Assembly: GCA_019426215.1 (NCBI GenBank)
Contig: CM033399.1
Span: 29,335,022-29,399,021 of the forward strand
Reading direction: 5' to 3'
DNA: 64,000 bases
Source of the DNA: Buddleja alternifolia
Taxonomy: Eukaryota > Streptophyta > Magnoliopsida > Lamiales > Scrophulariaceae
How positions within the stretch are numbered: position 1 is the stretch's first letter; each line of letters opens with the position of its first letter. The notes under the pieces were generated by a model, which saw only the letters and a program-made list of their open reading frames with translations, ran no database searches and was not told the origin of the DNA. Below, piece by piece: positions 60,735-64,000 of this stretch. The translations under genes and the position numbers were made by a program.

Positions 60735-61313
60735 ATGAATCATCGAAATGATCAAGAAAATAACACCACTTCAAATGATCAAATCCAGAGAGAAATAGAC
60801 AAACTAGACGCAAGCAACAAGAAACAAGAACACAAAACTAGAAACCTTGAAACAAAAGCCATACAAAACATCAACTTATATTTCATCTTCCAAGCAGTCA
60901 TCCTCGCCTCCACCACCACCGCCTCCGCCGCCGCCAGCTGCCGCCTCTGGTGGATTCCGTTCACCCTCTCCCTCCTAGCCGCCGCCACAAACATGCTCAG
61001 CTTCTGCTCCGCCATGTCGAAAGTTGTCGAATCAAGGGAAGAACTTGATCAGAGCTTATCGGACGTGGCGTTCATGAGGATGTATCAAATGACGAGAACC
61101 CAACTCAATCAAGTTTTGCCGGGGACGCCATTGATGAACAATCAAGGTGGCGAGATTGTCCGGCCCAAGGCGGGGGCGGTGAGGATGTGGCGGCGCCGCC
61201 TGGTGGTTTACTTGTCGGTTGGGTTGTTTGTTGGGTTCAGCGGTGTCGTAATGTATGGTTGCTATAGAATACTTTGCCGTCCTGGTGATGAGAAGTGTGT
61301 TAAATTATGTTAA
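60735..61313 (+). CDS. Small plant membrane protein of unknown function
   Basis: A single-exon frame of 192 aa. The start context CCACCATGA is close to optimal. A hydrophilic, likely coiled-coil N-terminus (about 17-45, QREIDKLDASNKKQEHK) leads to two adjacent hydrophobic segments (about 48-66 LYFIFQAVILAS... and 71-92 WWIPFTLSLLAAATNML). A polar stretch with REELDQSLSDVAF and a basic cluster (RMWRRR, near 152-157) precede a third segment (about 158-178 LVVYLSVGLFVGFSGVV) and a short Cys-rich tail. I recall plant proteins of this layout annotated only as transmembrane proteins and cannot assign a function. The coding GC content, higher than its flanks, supports a real gene. A MITE ends 58 bp upstream. 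Confidence 0.82.
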   Translation: MNHRNDQENNTTSNDQIQREIDKLDASNKKQEHKTRNLETKAIQNINLYFIFQAVILASTTTASAAASCRLWWIPFTLSLLAAATNMLSFCSAMSKVVESREELDQSLSDVAFMRMYQMTRTQLNQVLPGTPLMNNQGGEIVRPKAGAVRMWRRRLVVYLSVGLFVGFSGVVMYGCYRILCRPGDEKCVKLC

Positions 61314-61482
61314 TTAATTGTAACAATTAAATTACCAAAAAAAGATAAAATTGTAACAATTGCGAAGTATTATATATATTCTAATTTTTTTTTATAACAT
61401 TTTAATCTATTTTTGCCGTCTATTCTGGATTGCCCTTGTTTATCATCGGATTCATACCACAAGATGGTCATGGTATCACATA

Positions 61483-61696
61483 CCAATACAAGTTGACTCA
61501 GTTGGTAAGGACGGGTCACTTCCCCTCAAAATGTTGTGTGTTTAATTCTCTGTGCCGAAGTGAAAGTTGTGTTGGTAGGTAATCTGTAATTACCTCTATA
61601 AGTGACCTATAATCCCGGAGCCATGCCCTGGCACAGGTAGGTGACCAGAGCCGACCCTACCTAAATTTTCATTCACCGAAAAAAAAAAGAAATTAG
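61483..61696 (+). mobile_element. SINE, tRNA-derived type
   Basis: Box A-like TGACTCAGTTGG (61495-61506) and box B-like GTGTTTAATTCTC (61538-61550) mark an internal pol III promoter. The body ends in a poly-A tail (61679-61688, ending AAAAAAAAAAG). The 8-bp direct repeat atcacata flanks it (61475-61482 and 61697-61704). The length of ~210 bp fits plant SINEs. Confidence 0.75.
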
Positions 61697-61712
61697 ATCA
61701 CATAATCCTCCA

Positions 61713-62060
61713 GGGACTCATTCTTGCGTGGAATATTCGTGTTAGCCATATTATTATTGAGATTGATTCGGAGGTTGTGTGGAAATTAGTTAACCACGGG
61801 GATATCACTCAACACCCCTTGGGCAACATTATTATGGATTGTAGAAAATTTCTTAGAAAGCCTTGGGCTAGTGAATTCTTACATGTGAAGAGGGAGAGAA
61901 ACAAGTGCGCTGATGCACTTGCTAAAATGGGTCATGAGTTGAAGCATGCCAGGCAAGTTTGGAGTGAAGTGCTGGAATAGCTAAAGGTTCTTCTCCAGGA
62001 GGATGTAGATGTCTAGTTTATATCTGTAATTTCCTTTTTGTCACCAAAAAAATAATAATA
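61713..62060 (+). mobile_element. 5'-truncated LINE, RNase H-like domain and tail
   Basis: The frame from about 61713 to the stop at 61978-61980 encodes the end of an RVT_3/RNase H-like domain: EIDSEVVWKLVNHG, MDCRKFLRKPW, KRERNKCADALAKMGHE. It is followed by a short 3' UTR and a (AAT)n tail (62046-62060). A perfect 11-bp duplication ataatcctcca flanks it (61702-61712 and 62061-62071). The insertion site overlaps the SINE's own target duplication. Confidence 0.85.
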
Positions 62061-62071
62061 ATAATCCTCCA

Positions 62072-63100
62072 TACAGGTTTAACGCTCTAGCGCTTCGAGC
62101 TCGCTCTTGCGCTCCGAGCTTGAGAGCTTCTCTCTATGATTCTCTTAAAATTCTTAATTCTCGAACTAAAATTTATGAACCACACTTGACAAAATAAGAA
62201 TGATTTTTTACTAATAGTTGATATTTCATATGCATTCAATGAAAATTGTTTTAGTAGTCAAACAAAGTAAAAGATTTGCGCTCAAAACAAAAAAGACTAA
62301 AACAAGTATAGATTTTGTAAAAATCAATACCTATAACTTGTAATGTTGAATTTGAATACTTGGTGTCCTTTCTGGTCAAGAGTTGGGACCTAAAATTAAT
62401 ATTGTTTTAATAATCTTAATCTTCTTTGTTTCATCGTATATTATATTTTTTAAGCGTGCTAAAAAAGACAATCACATCATCTTATTTTTAAAATTCAAGT
62501 TAACATATACTTATTTTAATATGAGATAATTTTATCAAAATAATATCTAAAGATAATTTGGTTGAACAATTTATAATAACATGTGAGATATATGATAAAA
62601 TAAACTTTAAAGTATATTTATATAAATTACATACGCTCTAAAGCGCTCCCGCTCCCAAATTTTTTCAAATTTTATCGCTCTAGGTCCCGCTCTATGTGAC
62701 TTAGGGTAGAATACATAATAAAAAGAAGGGATTTACGTCATAATAAAAAGAAGGGAGAATTGTAAAGATTTGTTACGATTTTTATCTCATTCTTTTCAAT
62801 ATTATATAATTAGTTAACTTTGGTACAATTTCGGTACCAATCATTGAAAATTGGATAGAATTTTGTATGTATTACAATCAACGTTAATTTCATTAGTTAT
62901 CACGTACAAGACACGTGGTCAAACTAATCGCTAAAATGCAAACAAATGCATACTATGAGACGAATTTTGTAAGTTTATAAATAATGAGTCTAAAAATGCA
63001 ACAATGGCCTATTTTATGGGACTACTATTGCAATTTTTCCTAAAACGAACGAGGAACTCTGAATGTGTTCACATGAAAAAAGAAAATGAAAAATAAGAAG
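62072..63100. other. Intergenic
   Basis: AT-rich; nothing coding. GAGCGC/AGCGCTC-type phrases at 62080-62130 and 62635-62700 are in inverse orientation and may mark the ends of an old element (62075-62700). Confidence 0.4.
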
Positions 63101-63172
63101 TGCGTTTGCCGGGAGTCGAACCCGGGTCTATTGCTTGGAAGGCAATTATCCTAACCGTTGGACTACAAACGC
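63101..63172 (-). tRNA. tRNA-Gly (TCC)
   Basis: A 72-nt tRNA on the minus strand. The acceptor stem GCGTTTG pairs with CAAACGC, discriminator A. The anticodon stem-loop ATTGC-CTTCCAA-GCAAT has anticodon TCC. The T arm is CCGGGTTCGACTCCCGG. A T run follows within 20 bp on the minus strand (terminator). No intron. Confidence 0.97.
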
Positions 63173-63804
63173 TTTTAGTTGGTTTCCCTAATTTGTAATA
63201 TTTGACGACCAAATCTTCTAAATGTGGTCATAGAGTTTGGAATGGTCAGAAATTGAGGAAACCCAAAAGAAGAATGCAGCAAATGTTGTTGCTACTTGAA
63301 CACTTAACAGCTGTGGTACTACCCACCTACGAGATACCGCATTTGTATAATAGTCCACATGCATCTTCATTAGTCTAAAAATCACAATAGAATCAAGCAC
63401 CTTAATGATTTTGATGCTGTCTATCGGGCATCCAATTCTAGCATATGGTGGAGATAAAATTGTTAAGAACTTGCGTTTCAAGCTCTTTGAACGCGTCCTA
63501 AACGTGTATTACATTATATAAACAAAATAGGGATAGAACCAAAATTTAATTGAACGCAAAGGACAATTCCTTTTTTTTGAAAAAAGTGACATGTCGAGAA
63601 AGTAAAATCTAGTCCTGAAATGTGCAAGGCATTGGACAAAATATACGATGCACAAAAATTGTTGCTTACAGACTAATGTTGCTCAGTTTTTAAAAGCTTG
63701 AGACTAAAAACAAAATGGGGCAAGTCATGGTACCAAAATTGAAATGTAACTTCTTCTTTTTTTTGGCAATTCTTCCAATATTGTGGGCTAAAGTCTGGAT
63801 AACA
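63173..63804. other. Intergenic
   Basis: No supported gene. A short minus-strand frame at 63218-63481 has no recognisable features. Confidence 0.5.
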
Positions 63805-63812
63805 CTAGCTAC

Positions 63813-63987
63813 CGGAAAATACTTGGGTGCACCAGGTGCGGGTCCTATTTGGGTGCACCCACACACATAAAAATATAATAAAAAATTATATAACTTATTA
63901 TTATATTATATATATTATTTTATTATATTTTTTATGTGTGTGGGTGCACCCAAGTGGGACCACATCGGGTGCACCCAAGTGTTTTCC
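63813..63987. mobile_element. Hairpin MITE, about 175 bp
   Basis: Inverted ends CGGAAAATACTTGGGTGCACC / (reverse complement) GGAAAACACTTGGGTGCACCC, with a second GGGTGCACCCACACACATAA arm pair. Direct repeat ctagctac at 63805-63812 and 63988-63995. The 8-bp (or 7-bp) duplication points to a hAT-type origin. Confidence 0.82.
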
Positions 63988-64000
63988 CTAGCTACAAGGT

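Overview
The window is AT-rich nuclear DNA of a flowering plant, most likely a eudicot. The evidence is genes with short exons and GT-AG introns, a reticulon-like gene, a CPBP-family membrane protease with a plastid-type leader, two GH5/ricin-type lectin genes, plant-type tRNA genes, and very dense plant transposable elements. I cannot name the species. Host genes occupy only about a fifth of the window.

Layout. (1) 1-19513 is a retrotransposon block made of one Ty1/copia family with Sirevirus-like features. A minus-strand copy runs off the left edge; its gag frame is open and apparently intact, and its 5' LTR is at 1383-2929. Head-to-head with it, 523 bp away, is a complete but mutated copy at 3453-19508 with a perfect 5-bp target duplication (aaata). 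This copy carries gag, protease, integrase, RT and RNase H, then a long extra gene (12048-17876) with its own TATA box, at least one convincing intron and a hydrophobic C-terminus. A hAT-type MITE (11197-11878) and a solo LTR of the same family (14637-16164) have inserted into it, each with perfect target duplications.

(2) 19.5-22.6 kb holds nested foldback elements and short tandem or direct repeats. (3) 22684-39559 holds two minus-strand paralogous genes for secreted GH5 glycoside hydrolases with a C-terminal ricin-B-type domain (gene A 22684-26040; gene B 35154-39559), each with three exons and identical intron phases. Between them are nested terminal-inverted-repeat (TIR) elements, a LINE remnant, a 2.7-kb foldback, and a 1.9-kb tandem duplication that made an extra ricin exon, now broken by a stop codon (32899-33338).

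(4) 39.6-50.8 kb has no convincing gene. Its main feature is a 2.7-kb inverted repeat at 41181-43874 whose arms are each about six ~180-bp units, followed by another TIR element and several small tandem duplications. (5) 50.9-64 kb is the gene-richer end: a five-exon reticulon-like gene (51013-53635, +), tRNA-Leu(CAA), a four-exon CPBP protease (55478-58197, -), a small single-exon membrane protein (60735-61313, +), a SINE and a truncated LINE side by side, tRNA-Gly(TCC) and a hairpin MITE.

The genes do not form a pathway; neighbours look independent. The most unusual items are the extra gene inside the copia element, the reconstructable duplication of the ricin exon, and the very long composite inverted repeat. 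All statements are by reading; no alignment or database search was run.
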